A stretch of 64,000 bases of DNA from Halobacillus sp. Marseille-Q1614 (GTDB lineage: Bacteria; Bacillota; Bacilli; Bacillales; Halobacillaceae): assembly GCF_902809865.1 (NCBI RefSeq), contig NZ_CADDWH010000001.1, positions 3,596,001 through 3,660,000 on the forward strand. Reading direction: 5' to 3'. Of this stretch, positions 1-7,027 are shown in pieces. The notes beneath the pieces are model-generated. The model was not told the origin of the DNA. It did not search any database and saw only the letters and a list, made by a program, of their open reading frames with translations. Made by a program: the position numbers and the translations under genes. The first letter of the stretch is position 1, and each line of letters starts with the position of its first letter.

Positions 1-449
1 TTAATTATGATAAGGAAATTGCTGTAATCAGTGAGCCTGATAAAGTGGAAGAAATCCAGCAGGCCTTGCAATCAATTGGTTTAGACAATCTTACAAGCTA
101 TACGGATGCTCAGGAGGTTGAACAGCTCGATAACCTGGAAACTTACCAGAGCATCTCACCAGAAGAATTTGATAGAGAATACAGAGGCAAAGACAATTAC
201 GTGATTGTTGACGTAAGAACCCAGGAAGAATGGGATGAAGAGCATATAGAAGAGGCTGTTCATGTGATGATCGGGACACTGCCTGACCGTTTGGATGAAA
301 TACCAGAAGGAAAAACTCCAATTGTACACTGCCAGTCCGGTGTGCGGTCTGCTATCGCTGCCAGTATTCTGCAGGCAAATGGATATAAGGGAGTATTAAA
401 CCTTAAGGGCGGATTCGGAGCATGGAAGAAATATAACGAAGCCTCATAG
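1..449 (+). CDS. C-terminal part of MBL-fold hydrolase/rhodanese protein (truncated by window edge)
   Basis: The reading frame is open from base 3 without a stop, so this is the 3' end of a longer gene, not a 134-residue protein starting at the GTG at 45. The last ~100 residues form a rhodanese domain with the active-site loop HCQSGVRS (catalytic Cys). The preceding stretch (DKEIAVISEPDKVEEI...) looks like the tail of a degenerate first rhodanese domain, as in Bacillales proteins that join a metallo-beta-lactamase persulfide dioxygenase-type domain to two rhodanese domains. Such proteins handle sulfane sulfur in the cytoplasm. The MBL domain itself lies outside the window and is inferred. A hairpin terminator follows directly. 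Confidence 0.75.
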   Translation, partial: NYDKEIAVISEPDKVEEIQQALQSIGLDNLTSYTDAQEVEQLDNLETYQSISPEEFDREYRGKDNYVIVDVRTQEEWDEEHIEEAVHVMIGTLPDRLDEIPEGKTPIVHCQSGVRSAIAASILQANGYKGVLNLKGGFGAWKKYNEAS

Positions 450-459
450 GAAGCGGGAG

Positions 460-489
460 GAGCTGCTCATACCGGGCAGCTCTTTTTTT
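460..489 (+). terminator. Rho-independent terminator of the rhodanese gene
   Basis: A GAGCTGC/GCAGCTC stem is followed by seven T residues, 10 bases after the stop codon of the rhodanese protein. Confidence 0.85.
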
Positions 490-552
490 GTTACAGGCTA
501 TGTGTGTTAAAAGAATTGTTCGCTGGGCCCCAACATTAAGGATTTATGAAAT

Positions 553-583
553 AAAAAAAGCCCCTGCTATAATCAGCGGGGGC
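553..583 (-). terminator. Terminator of the regulator-peptide unit
   Basis: The stem GCCCCTGCT/AGCGGGGGC has one G-T wobble and is flanked on the left by a run of A, which is a T-run on the minus strand. It lies ~60 bases beyond the stop of the small peptide gene. Confidence 0.75.
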
Positions 584-643
584 AAAAATTTATAGGTATA
601 GGATTAGGGGAGGTGTTATTCATTAACACACTAAATCAAAAAA

Positions 644-760
644 TTAAACCTGTACAATTAAGGGTCTTGGATGATTATCTTCCGCTGTATCATGAACAAT
701 AGGTGCGGCTGCAGAAGCCAGTAATGTAGCTAAAGCTAATACAGCTAACAGTTTTTTCAT
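644..760 (-). CDS. Small exported peptide, candidate signal-peptide precursor of the adjacent RRNPP regulator
   Basis: This is a 38-codon gene. Residues 1-19 form a short secretion signal: MKKLLAVLALATLLASAAA, with a KK start, a Leu/Ala core and an A-x-A site. A ~19-residue polar tail ending in PRPLIVQV follows. Its ATG overlaps the stop of the upstream regulator (ATGA), and a strong Shine-Dalgarno AGGAGGG lies 9 bases upstream inside the regulator's last codons. This is the arrangement of Phr, PapR and NprX pro-peptides, which are secreted, trimmed to a C-terminal 5-10-mer and re-imported by an oligopeptide permease to bind the cognate TPR receptor. The signal peptide and overlap are seen directly; the signalling role and mature form are inference. 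No other gene follows before the terminator. Confidence 0.75.
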   Translation of the reverse strand: MKKLLAVLALATLLASAAAPIVHDTAEDNHPRPLIVQV

Positions 761-2040
761 AGATATATCCCTCCTAGTTGAGAATGTTTATTTAACAATT
801 CAATTGCTAACCTAAGGTAAGATGAAGATTTCTTGTACATTCTTTGCTTTTCCAATAAATCTGCGAGAAAAACAGCATAGCGTATTATATAGTAATAATT
901 ATTCCTTTCTTGAAAAAAAGGAATAACTTCATCTTCTAAATAAATTGAAAGATTTGGCTTATTAGTTATTAACCTCTGGTAAAACTCAAAGTGGAGTTCA
1001 TGAGCTTTTGATGAGAAATCTTTGAGTTTACTTTTCCCTTCTTCAATCCAATGGGCGCAACCTTCATAATCACCAAGCTTATAGTACTCAATGATTAATC
1101 CATGAATAGTATTTAACAATTCATAAAGATTTTGTGGAGCTTCAGAATCAAACGCATATTCTAAGCTTTTTAAATAATTATCAATGGAAGCTTTATGGTT
1201 ATCGAACCTCGCTTCTAAAACACCTATATTATTATAAGCAAATTTTAGTTGTTCAAGGTCATTGGTTTGAAGGGCAATCTTCCTGGCTAAATGATAGTTT
1301 TCCAGAGACTTATTATAATTTCGAAGTCTGCTGTAATTTATCCCCAGAATTATATGACAATCTGCGCTTCTCGATAGATCATACTGGGATTGATACATAT
1401 CAAGAGCTTGTTCAGCATAAAAGACTGAAGCTGATCCTTGAAAGGCCTGGCTTGTACTTAAAGATAATAAATAGTAAAGATCACTAATTTCCCAGCGTTC
1501 TATATCCACTGAGGAGAAGGTTTCTTTTGCTGCTGTTAACTCATGTACTGAATCATCGAAATCGCCTTTATAGTATTTCACTAGCCCTGTGATCAAATGA
1601 TAATAAAACGCCATCTCTTCATCAAAAGTATCTTTATGCTGTTTGATATTTTTCCATGCTTCATAAGCCTCCTCAACATTACCTTCTAAAAGCAAGTATC
1701 GGATGCGGAAAAGTTCATAGAAAACATACAATTGATGGTTGTTAAGCATATTCTTTTGCTGAAGGAGTTCATCTTGCAGCCGCGTAGCATCTTCTGAGCG
1801 CTTTAATACGATCGCTTCATACCATTCCTTAAGCTTTTCTTTAGAAGGATGGTTGAGCGCAGACTCGTTAATATCGATACCGAGCCTTTCGTAAAGCAGT
1901 TCAAGCACCTCAATCGCAGGCACCGTCTGATCATTTTCAATTTTAGAAAGATAGGCAGACGAAATGATGCCATCAGCGAGCTGGTTTTGTGTCAAACCCT
2001 GTTTAACACGATGAAACCGAAGCGCTTTGCCATATTCCAT
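757..2040 (-). CDS. RRNPP-family (NprR/PlcR-like) HTH-TPR transcriptional regulator
   Basis: Residues ~5-60 are an XRE-type helix-turn-helix (LRFHRVKQGLTQNQLADG...AYLSKIEND). The remainder is all-helical with tetratricopeptide repeats; one clear unit is AYNNIGVLEARFDNHKASIDNYLKSL. The ~427-residue length and HTH-plus-TPR order match NprR-type receptors, which bind a re-imported peptide and switch between DNA-binding states. A GTG at 2052 is possible, but AGGTG sits 9 bases before the ATG at 2040, so I prefer that start. A 14-bp palindrome lies just upstream and may be an autoregulatory operator. The stop overlaps the start of a small secreted peptide gene, its likely ligand. The regulon is unknown. 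NprR versus PlcR versus Rap-like grouping rests on length and domain order only. Confidence 0.85.
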   Translation of the reverse strand: MEYGKALRFHRVKQGLTQNQLADGIISSAYLSKIENDQTVPAIEVLELLYERLGIDINESALNHPSKEKLKEWYEAIVLKRSEDATRLQDELLQQKNMLNNHQLYVFYELFRIRYLLLEGNVEEAYEAWKNIKQHKDTFDEEMAFYYHLITGLVKYYKGDFDDSVHELTAAKETFSSVDIERWEISDLYYLLSLSTSQAFQGSASVFYAEQALDMYQSQYDLSRSADCHIILGINYSRLRNYNKSLENYHLARKIALQTNDLEQLKFAYNNIGVLEARFDNHKASIDNYLKSLEYAFDSEAPQNLYELLNTIHGLIIEYYKLGDYEGCAHWIEEGKSKLKDFSSKAHELHFEFYQRLITNKPNLSIYLEDEVIPFFQERNNYYYIIRYAVFLADLLEKQRMYKKSSSYLRLAIELLNKHSQLGGIYL

Positions 2041-2053
2041 TTTCACACACACC

Positions 2054-2067
2054 TAGTTGATCAACTA
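2054..2067. promoter_or_regulatory. Perfect 14-bp palindrome TAGTTGATCAACTA, candidate operator
   Basis: A perfect palindrome lies 14 bases upstream of the preferred start of the RRNPP regulator, in its 5' leader. A partial copy (CAACTATA) occurs ~65 bases further upstream near 2131. The position suggests autoregulation, but I recognise no known operator. Confidence 0.4.
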
Positions 2068-2351
2068 TCGATTTGTTAGAATTTTCATCTTCAAATCTAT
2101 TTTCAGAATACACGTTCGATCATTATTTTTCAACTATATTAATAGGTTTCCCAAGTCATCCTTTTTTCTTAGCTTTAAGGAGGTGAAAAAGGACTAACTT
2201 TCACAGATTTTATGGAGGAAAAGGGGTTTTGTTTAAAAAATACAGTAAAAAAAGAACAGAACTTGGTAAAAAGGGTTCTTCTCTCATGAGTAAATATACC
2301 AAAATAAGGGTATAAATGGTATAGGGAAATAGAGAAGGAGGAGATAAGGAA

Positions 2352-4301
2352 ATGGGGTATAATGTAACACAGAAACTGATTAAAGGTCATTTAGTTAAAG
2401 GAGAAATGACTCCTGGTTCGGAAATCGGTTTAAAAATTGACCAGACATTAACCCAGGATGCTACAGGTACAATGGTCATGCTCGAATTGGAAGCAATGGG
2501 TATTGACCGTGCTAAAACAGAAGCCTCCGCTCAGTACGTAGACCATAACATGATACAGGAAGACAGTAAGAATCCTGATGATCACTTGTTTTTAGAAAGT
2601 GCAGCCAGAAAGTTCGGCCTTTACTTCAGCCGGCCGGGTAACGGCGTAAGCCACCCTGTCCATATGCAGCGGTTAGCTAAGCCTGGAGGAACGTTATTAG
2701 GGTCGGACAGTCACACATGTGCCAATGGCTGTATGGGAATGCTCGCAATGGGTGCCGGCGGAATTGATGTAGCCATGGCTATTGCCGGAGAACCTTTCTT
2801 CGTGAAAATGCCGAAGATCTGGGGAGTTTACGTTACTGGGGAATTCCCTGAATGGGTAAGTGCGAAGGATGCCATTCTTGAAATGCTTCGTCGTCATGGT
2901 GTAAAAGGCGGAGTTAACCACATATTTGAGTACTATGGCCCCGGTGTTAAAAACCTCTCAGCGATGGACCGCCACGTAATCGCCAATATGGGTGCGGAAC
3001 TAGGCGCGACCGCTACGGTATTTCCTTCGGATAAAGAAACGAAAAAATACATGAAGCTGCAGGAAAGAGAAGATGAATGGACAGAATTGAAAGCGGATAA
3101 AGATGCGACGTATGACCGGGAGGAAGAGCTGAATTTATCAGAGCTTCAACCAATGATTGCCAAGCCTTCCAGTCCAGGAAACGTTGTACCGGTAAGCGAA
3201 GTGGAAGGAGAGCCTATCTACCAGTCCTATATTGGTTCATCAGCAAACCCTGGGTATCGCGATTTTGCTGTGGGAGCCGAGATTGTAAAAGGGCGTAAAA
3301 TAGCGCATGGACTATCATTTGATATAAACCCTACGTCACGCCAAATACTAATCGACCTTTCAAAAAAAGGTCATATCGCCAGCTACCTTCAAGCGGGAGC
3401 CAGGCTTCACCAGGCAGGATGTAACGGCTGTATTGGAATGGGGCAGGCTCCTGCCTCTGGACGTAACAGCCTGCGGACAACTCCAAGGAACTTCCCCGGC
3501 CGTTCGGGTACTAAAGAGGACAGCGTATTTCTCTGCAGTCCGGAAACCGCTGCTGTGTCAGCTTTATATGGAAAAATAACTGATCCAAGAAAAGCTGGAT
3601 TTAAATATCCTAAAATTAAAGAGCTGGATGAGCCTACCGTAGATACCCAGCTGTTAGACAGTCCGATTCCTCCGGAGGAATCCGCTAAAGAAGAGCTTGT
3701 AAAAGGGCCTAATATCGCGTCGATTCCAAATATGGAACATATGCCAAACGAAATGGAACTGCCTATTTTGCTGAAGATGGGTGATGATATTTCTACCGAT
3801 GAAATCTTAGCCGGCGGTGCCCGTGTATTGCCTTATCGAAGCAATCTTCCCGAAATCAGCAAGTTTACTTTCGAAATAGTGGATGACACTTACTACGACC
3901 GGGCAATGAAAGAAAATACGAAGAGCGGCCATGCCATTGTTGGCGGTACCAACTATGGACAAGGCTCCAGCCGTGAACACGCAGCCTTAGCTCCTCGTTA
4001 TTTAGGCATGAAAGTTGCGATTGTGAAAGACTTTGCCCGTATCCATTGGCAAAACCTTGTGAACTTCGGAATTCTTCCGCTGACCTTTGTGAATGAGTCA
4101 GATTATGACAAGCTTGAACAAGGGGATGTCCTTGTCTTTAAGGATCTCCTTAAAGGGATTCAACAAAAACAAGGAATCGAAGTTGAAGTGAAAGGAAAAG
4201 GAATTAAAATACCATTAGAACATGCACTTTCCACTCGACAGTTGGAAATGATGGAAAAAGGCGGCCTGATTAACTGGTTAAAAGACCGCTTAAATGCATA
4301 A
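2352..4301 (+). CDS. Aconitate hydratase, short form (~650 aa)
   Basis: Aconitase isomerises citrate and isocitrate in the TCA cycle, using a [4Fe-4S] cluster in the cytosol. Cluster ligands are visible: one Cys in SDSHTCANG (~residue 121) and two in GCNGCIGMG (~residue 357). The C-terminal swivel domain carries DDISTDEI and NYGQGSSREHAAL (substrate-phosphate loop with SSRE). At 649 residues it is clearly shorter than the ~900-residue CitB/AcnA of Bacillus subtilis and resembles the shorter Aquifex-type aconitases. The start is supported by GGAGGAGATAAGGAA upstream. It is monocistronic, with a terminator directly after. A second, longer aconitase elsewhere in the genome cannot be excluded; homoaconitase is less likely given the organism. 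Confidence 0.9.
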   Translation: MGYNVTQKLIKGHLVKGEMTPGSEIGLKIDQTLTQDATGTMVMLELEAMGIDRAKTEASAQYVDHNMIQEDSKNPDDHLFLESAARKFGLYFSRPGNGVSHPVHMQRLAKPGGTLLGSDSHTCANGCMGMLAMGAGGIDVAMAIAGEPFFVKMPKIWGVYVTGEFPEWVSAKDAILEMLRRHGVKGGVNHIFEYYGPGVKNLSAMDRHVIANMGAELGATATVFPSDKETKKYMKLQEREDEWTELKADKDATYDREEELNLSELQPMIAKPSSPGNVVPVSEVEGEPIYQSYIGSSANPGYRDFAVGAEIVKGRKIAHGLSFDINPTSRQILIDLSKKGHIASYLQAGARLHQAGCNGCIGMGQAPASGRNSLRTTPRNFPGRSGTKEDSVFLCSPETAAVSALYGKITDPRKAGFKYPKIKELDEPTVDTQLLDSPIPPEESAKEELVKGPNIASIPNMEHMPNEMELPILLKMGDDISTDEILAGGARVLPYRSNLPEISKFTFEIVDDTYYDRAMKENTKSGHAIVGGTNYGQGSSREHAALAPRYLGMKVAIVKDFARIHWQNLVNFGILPLTFVNESDYDKLEQGDVLVFKDLLKGIQQKQGIEVEVKGKGIKIPLEHALSTRQLEMMEKGGLINWLKDRLNA

Positions 4302-4305
4302 AGGC

Positions 4306-4339
4306 AAAAACTGCTGATGGAACCCCATCAGCAGTTTTT
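4306..4339 (+). terminator. Bidirectional terminator between aconitase and MhqO-like gene
   Basis: A perfect 15-bp stem (AAAAACTGCTGATGG and complement) with a 4-base loop ends in T on one strand and starts with A on the other. It serves both convergent genes; the stop codon of the minus-strand gene touches its edge. Confidence 0.9.
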
Positions 4340-5298
4340 TAATTCTCGGATCTGCTTGTATTTATTGGACGAAGTTTTGCTTCAATTTGGTCTCTTTGGT
4401 CTTCTAAAAATGGAGGAAGAGCCAGGTTTTCTCCCAGCCGCTCAATGTCTTCGTCTGTGTCAAAGCCGGGGCCGTCTGTAGCTATTTCAAAAAGTATATG
4501 GTTCGGTTCTCTGAAGTATAAGGATTTAAAGTAGAAACGGTCTACAAGTCCGGAATTAGGGAAACCGGCCTTTTCAATAATTGTTTTCCATTTCGCTAAT
4601 TCCTGTTCATCCGCAGCACGGAAAGCGACATGGTGGACACTGCCTCGGCCGGGCTTCTCTCTTGGAAGGTCTGTCCGCTCTTCAATGTGGACTTCAGCAC
4701 CGCTTCCGCCTTCGCCTGTTTCCATTACGAGACGATTATTAATGGTGCCTGTTTCTCTAAAACCAAGGATTTCTTTTAACACTTTCTTTGTAGGACCGGC
4801 ATCTTTAACAGATAAATGAACAGGCCCGAGTCCTGTGATTCCATATTCTTTGGGAATGGGGGACTTTTCCCATGGTGTTCCGGCAGCGACACCAGAATTA
4901 TTCTCATCTGAGACAAGGGTTAAGCGCTGACCTTCATGATCGCGGAAGTTCATAGATTTTCTATTCATCACTTCTATGATGTCCCCGTGATCCACCTTAA
5001 GCTTCACAAAACGCTCTTTCCAATATATAAGGGCGTCATCATCTTTAACCCTCAAGGAAGTTGTAGAGATGCTGTGGGTCCCAGGGTAGGTATGGCCGGC
5101 TCTTGGTATTTCAAAAAATGTTAAATCAGTTCCCGGGTTTCCTTTTGTATCCGCATAGAATAAGTGATACATAGAGGTATCATCCTGGTTTACTGTTTTC
5201 TTAACTAATCTCATGCCTAGAATATTTGTATAAAAATCATAATTCTTCTGTGCATTTGCTGTAATAGCGGAGACGTGGTGAATCCCTTTAAGTTCCAT
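4339..5298 (-). CDS. Ring-cleaving dioxygenase, MhqA/MhqO-type (VOC superfamily)
   Basis: This extradiol-type dioxygenase has two vicinal-oxygen-chelate halves. The N-terminal half starts with ELKGIHHVSAITANAQKNYDFY and the C-terminal half has LGPVHLSVKD and SVHHVAFRA. His residues near the starts of the repeats (H8, the HH of SVHHV) and the late Glu (LFEIATDG) fit the metal site. The 319-residue length fits the Bacillus MhqA/MhqE/MhqO group, which detoxifies quinones and hydroquinones. A perfect palindrome matching the known MhqR operator pattern lies just upstream, supporting control by the MarR-type repressor MhqR, whose gene is not in the window. Start ATG has GGAGG 7 bases upstream. Which of the three B. 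subtilis paralogues it corresponds to cannot be decided here. Confidence 0.88.
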   Translation of the reverse strand: MELKGIHHVSAITANAQKNYDFYTNILGMRLVKKTVNQDDTSMYHLFYADTKGNPGTDLTFFEIPRAGHTYPGTHSISTTSLRVKDDDALIYWKERFVKLKVDHGDIIEVMNRKSMNFRDHEGQRLTLVSDENNSGVAAGTPWEKSPIPKEYGITGLGPVHLSVKDAGPTKKVLKEILGFRETGTINNRLVMETGEGGSGAEVHIEERTDLPREKPGRGSVHHVAFRAADEQELAKWKTIIEKAGFPNSGLVDRFYFKSLYFREPNHILFEIATDGPGFDTDEDIERLGENLALPPFLEDQRDQIEAKLRPINTSRSEN

Positions 5299-5326
5299 GG
5301 GGTAACCTCCTTAGAATAAAAACTTT

Positions 5327-5344
5327 TATCTTGAATTCAAGATA
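5327..5344 (-). promoter_or_regulatory. MhqR-like operator
   Basis: The perfect 18-bp palindrome TATCTTGAATTCAAGATA lies ~30 bases upstream of the MhqO-type gene. It matches the remembered MhqR operator pattern ATCTcgaatTcgAGAT at all key positions. Confidence 0.75.
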
Positions 5345-5392
5345 ATAATACAGGGAAAAAAGAGCGGAGTCAATTTTACGGCTCCAAAAGAA

Positions 5393-5420
5393 AAAAGCGA
5401 AATTCTAAGATTTCGCTTTT
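5393..5420 (-). terminator. Hairpin at the end of the Sda-like gene
   Basis: The stem AAAGCGAAATT...GATTTCGCTTT overlaps the last codons and stop of the small Sda-like gene. A-rich sequence beyond it gives T residues on the minus strand. Confidence 0.6.
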
Positions 5421-5563
5421 CGACAGCGCTCAAGCTTTTCTTCTTCTCTTTTTTTTACCTCCATATCTATCCATTCAATGAACTCATCGTCCAGTTCAAG
5501 CTCGACAGCTCTTTCATAAGTGATCCTAAGGATGCGAAGTGGTAAGTGATCCAATTTTAACAA
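5405..5563 (-). CDS. Sda-like small protein (sporulation histidine kinase inhibitor family)
   Basis: This 52-residue gene starts at TTG and has AGGGGG 7 bases upstream. The core LRITYERAVELELDDEFIEWIDMEVKKRE aligns in my reading with B. subtilis Sda ([30 protein letters not shown]): same helix-turn-helix-hairpin spacing, Tyr, the L-x-x-x-FIE motif, and a basic end. Sda binds the dimerisation domain of sporulation kinases and blocks phosphorelay flux. Here the gene lies 18 bases behind an XRE-PAS regulator on the same strand, so the two probably form an operon, unlike the DnaA-regulated sda of B. subtilis. The C-terminal Lys/Glu/Arg tail is longer than in classical Sda. Assignment is from motif similarity only. 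Confidence 0.7.
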   Translation of the reverse strand: MLKLDHLPLRILRITYERAVELELDDEFIEWIDMEVKKREEEKLERCRKAKS

Positions 5564-5581
5564 AGGCCCGCCCCCTGACAC

Positions 5582-6109
5582 TCAAGTTTGTAGTTCTGTA
5601 GATACTGTAGCCACCCCTATAATATCTTTATCCTGGTTATATATCGGCTGGCCGAAAACATCATAAACTTTATCTCCAGTCGTCATTGGAAAGGTAATTT
5701 GCCGGCGGATAAAATCACCCGACTCAATTACTTTTCGCTTTAAATCCATAAGCGCTGTAATAGCTTCATTACTGTTTATCTGATCATCCCTTTTTCCTAT
5801 AATAAGTTCTGCATTAAAGTCAGGGTGTGGATTAAAGATCCACGTATACCTTAAGCCCAGGTCACAATGAGCTACTACTACTGGGGAATTAGTTAATGCA
5901 ACTATAAAAGGTTCACTTAAATGCTCGGAGAAAAAAATAGAAGGATTAATATTAAGGAAATTAGCAATTTGTGATGCTACAGCCATACTAGGATTTCTAG
6001 TAGCACTCTCAATTTGAGCGTAATAGGCTCGGTCAATATGTGCTCCATCAGCTACTTGCTGCTGAGTATAATTTTTGCTTTTTCTTAGTTGAATGAGCCA
6101 GTCTCTCAT
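5582..6109 (-). CDS. XRE-family regulator with C-terminal PAS-like sensor domain
   Basis: Residues 1-58 are a helix-turn-helix of the XRE type (LIQLRKSKNYTQQQVADGAHIDRAYYAQIESATRNPS). Residues ~70-175 look like a PAS fold, with an aromatic FNPHPDF stretch, ELIIGKRDDQ, then VYDVFGQPIYNQDKDIIGVATVSTEL, the usual last PAS strands. It is a cytoplasmic DNA-binding protein with a likely small-molecule or redox input of unknown nature. The downstream Sda-like gene is 18 bases away on the same strand. The start ATG has only a weak SD (GGGTGTGAT). I know no named homologue. Confidence 0.75.
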   Translation of the reverse strand: MRDWLIQLRKSKNYTQQQVADGAHIDRAYYAQIESATRNPSMAVASQIANFLNINPSIFFSEHLSEPFIVALTNSPVVVAHCDLGLRYTWIFNPHPDFNAELIIGKRDDQINSNEAITALMDLKRKVIESGDFIRRQITFPMTTGDKVYDVFGQPIYNQDKDIIGVATVSTELQT

Positions 6110-6307
6110 CTGTTATCACACCCAATATGTCCATAGTCATAGTCCTTAGTAACTTATTCGTATAAAACACAGTTATTCCTTGTGGCAGATTGCAACAAAT
6201 TAGTCCGTCATTTTCTGAGCTTTATTTTAAACTTTTATAAACTTCTTTACAGCCTTTTATGTCAAGGGTTGTCGATATGTTGGACCGGCTTTTTGGCGGG
6301 CTTTCCA

Positions 6308-6337
6308 TTAACAGATGATGAAGCGATCTGCTATGAT
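6308..6337 (+). promoter_or_regulatory. Candidate sigma-A promoter for the TRIC-family gene
   Basis: TTAACA (6308-6313) and TATGAT (6332-6337) are separated by 18 bases and lie ~45 bases upstream of the start codon. Pattern reading only. Confidence 0.45.
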
Positions 6338-6380
6338 AGTTTGGGCCTTTGTTTTAAATATCTGATTGAGGAGAAGTCTG

Positions 6381-6992
6381 ATGACAAATGAATTTCTTAA
6401 TATTATTGCTGTGAGTGCATTTGCATTCAGCGGTGCCATTGTTGCACTAAGCGAGCGTTATGATATATTTGGAACTTTTATTTTAGGAATTGCTACTGCA
6501 TTTGCCGGTGGAATTATTAGAAATATTGCATTAGATGTACCCGTCGTTCATGTGTGGGAGCAGGGATACCTCATGTATGTCGCCCTAATAACGATTTCCA
6601 TAGTATACGTATTCCCTAAAAACTGGGTTTTATTTTGGAACAGGTGGAATATTTATTTAGATGCTGTCGGCCTGTCGGCATTTGCGATTCAAGGAGCTGC
6701 ATTCGCGGTAGCCCAAGGCTTTCCTTTAGGGGGAATTATCTTTGCATCTATATTGACTGGAGTAGGGGGAGGAGTGACAAGAGATGTACTTGCACAGCGG
6801 CACCCTATGGTTCTCCACCAGGAAATTTATGCGGTATGGGCATTGGCTGTAGGTTTAGCGGTCGGATGCGGTGTAGTGAATCTTAATAGTGTGATTGACA
6901 CTTATCTTCTATTTGTAGTAATTATCGGTTGCCGTGTCCTGTCTTATCACTTAGGATGGCATTTGCGTTTCAGGGACTTATATCGCTTATAA
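6381..6992 (+). CDS. Trimeric intracellular cation channel family (UPF0126) membrane protein
   Basis: This is an integral membrane protein of ~203 residues with six to seven hydrophobic segments. It has the internal duplication typical of this family: FAFSGAIVAL...GTFILGIATAFAGGIIRN in the first half and FAIQGAAFAV...GIIFASILTGVGGGVTRDVL in the second. The Gly-rich, Arg-ending GGGVTRD/GGIIRN motifs are characteristic. Bacterial members are related to TRIC potassium channels; a transport role in this organism is inference. I chose the ATG at 6381 because GAGGAG lies 8 bases upstream; a TTG at 6366 would overlap that SD. It is a single-gene unit closed by a terminator. Confidence 0.88.
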   Translation: MTNEFLNIIAVSAFAFSGAIVALSERYDIFGTFILGIATAFAGGIIRNIALDVPVVHVWEQGYLMYVALITISIVYVFPKNWVLFWNRWNIYLDAVGLSAFAIQGAAFAVAQGFPLGGIIFASILTGVGGGVTRDVLAQRHPMVLHQEIYAVWALAVGLAVGCGVVNLNSVIDTYLLFVVIIGCRVLSYHLGWHLRFRDLYRL

Positions 6993-6993
6993 A

Positions 6994-7024
6994 AAAACCG
7001 CGTTCTTTCACAGAACGCGGTTTT
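6994..7024 (+). terminator. Bidirectional terminator between the TRIC-family gene and cysK
   Basis: A perfect 13-bp stem (AAAACCGCGTTCT and complement) around a 5-base loop, between convergent genes. Confidence 0.9.
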
Positions 7025-7027
7025 GCT

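Noticed and set aside
2252-2323. Inverted repeats AAGAAC...GTTCTT and TATACC...GGTATA upstream of aconitase as a defined operator
   Set aside because: They are short, AT-rich and do not match a citrate-responsive (CcpC-like) site I can recall securely; left as unassigned.
6182-6391. 69-codon frame upstream of the TRIC-family gene
   Set aside because: It has no ribosome-binding site, overlaps the likely promoter and the next gene start, and has no resemblance to a known protein.
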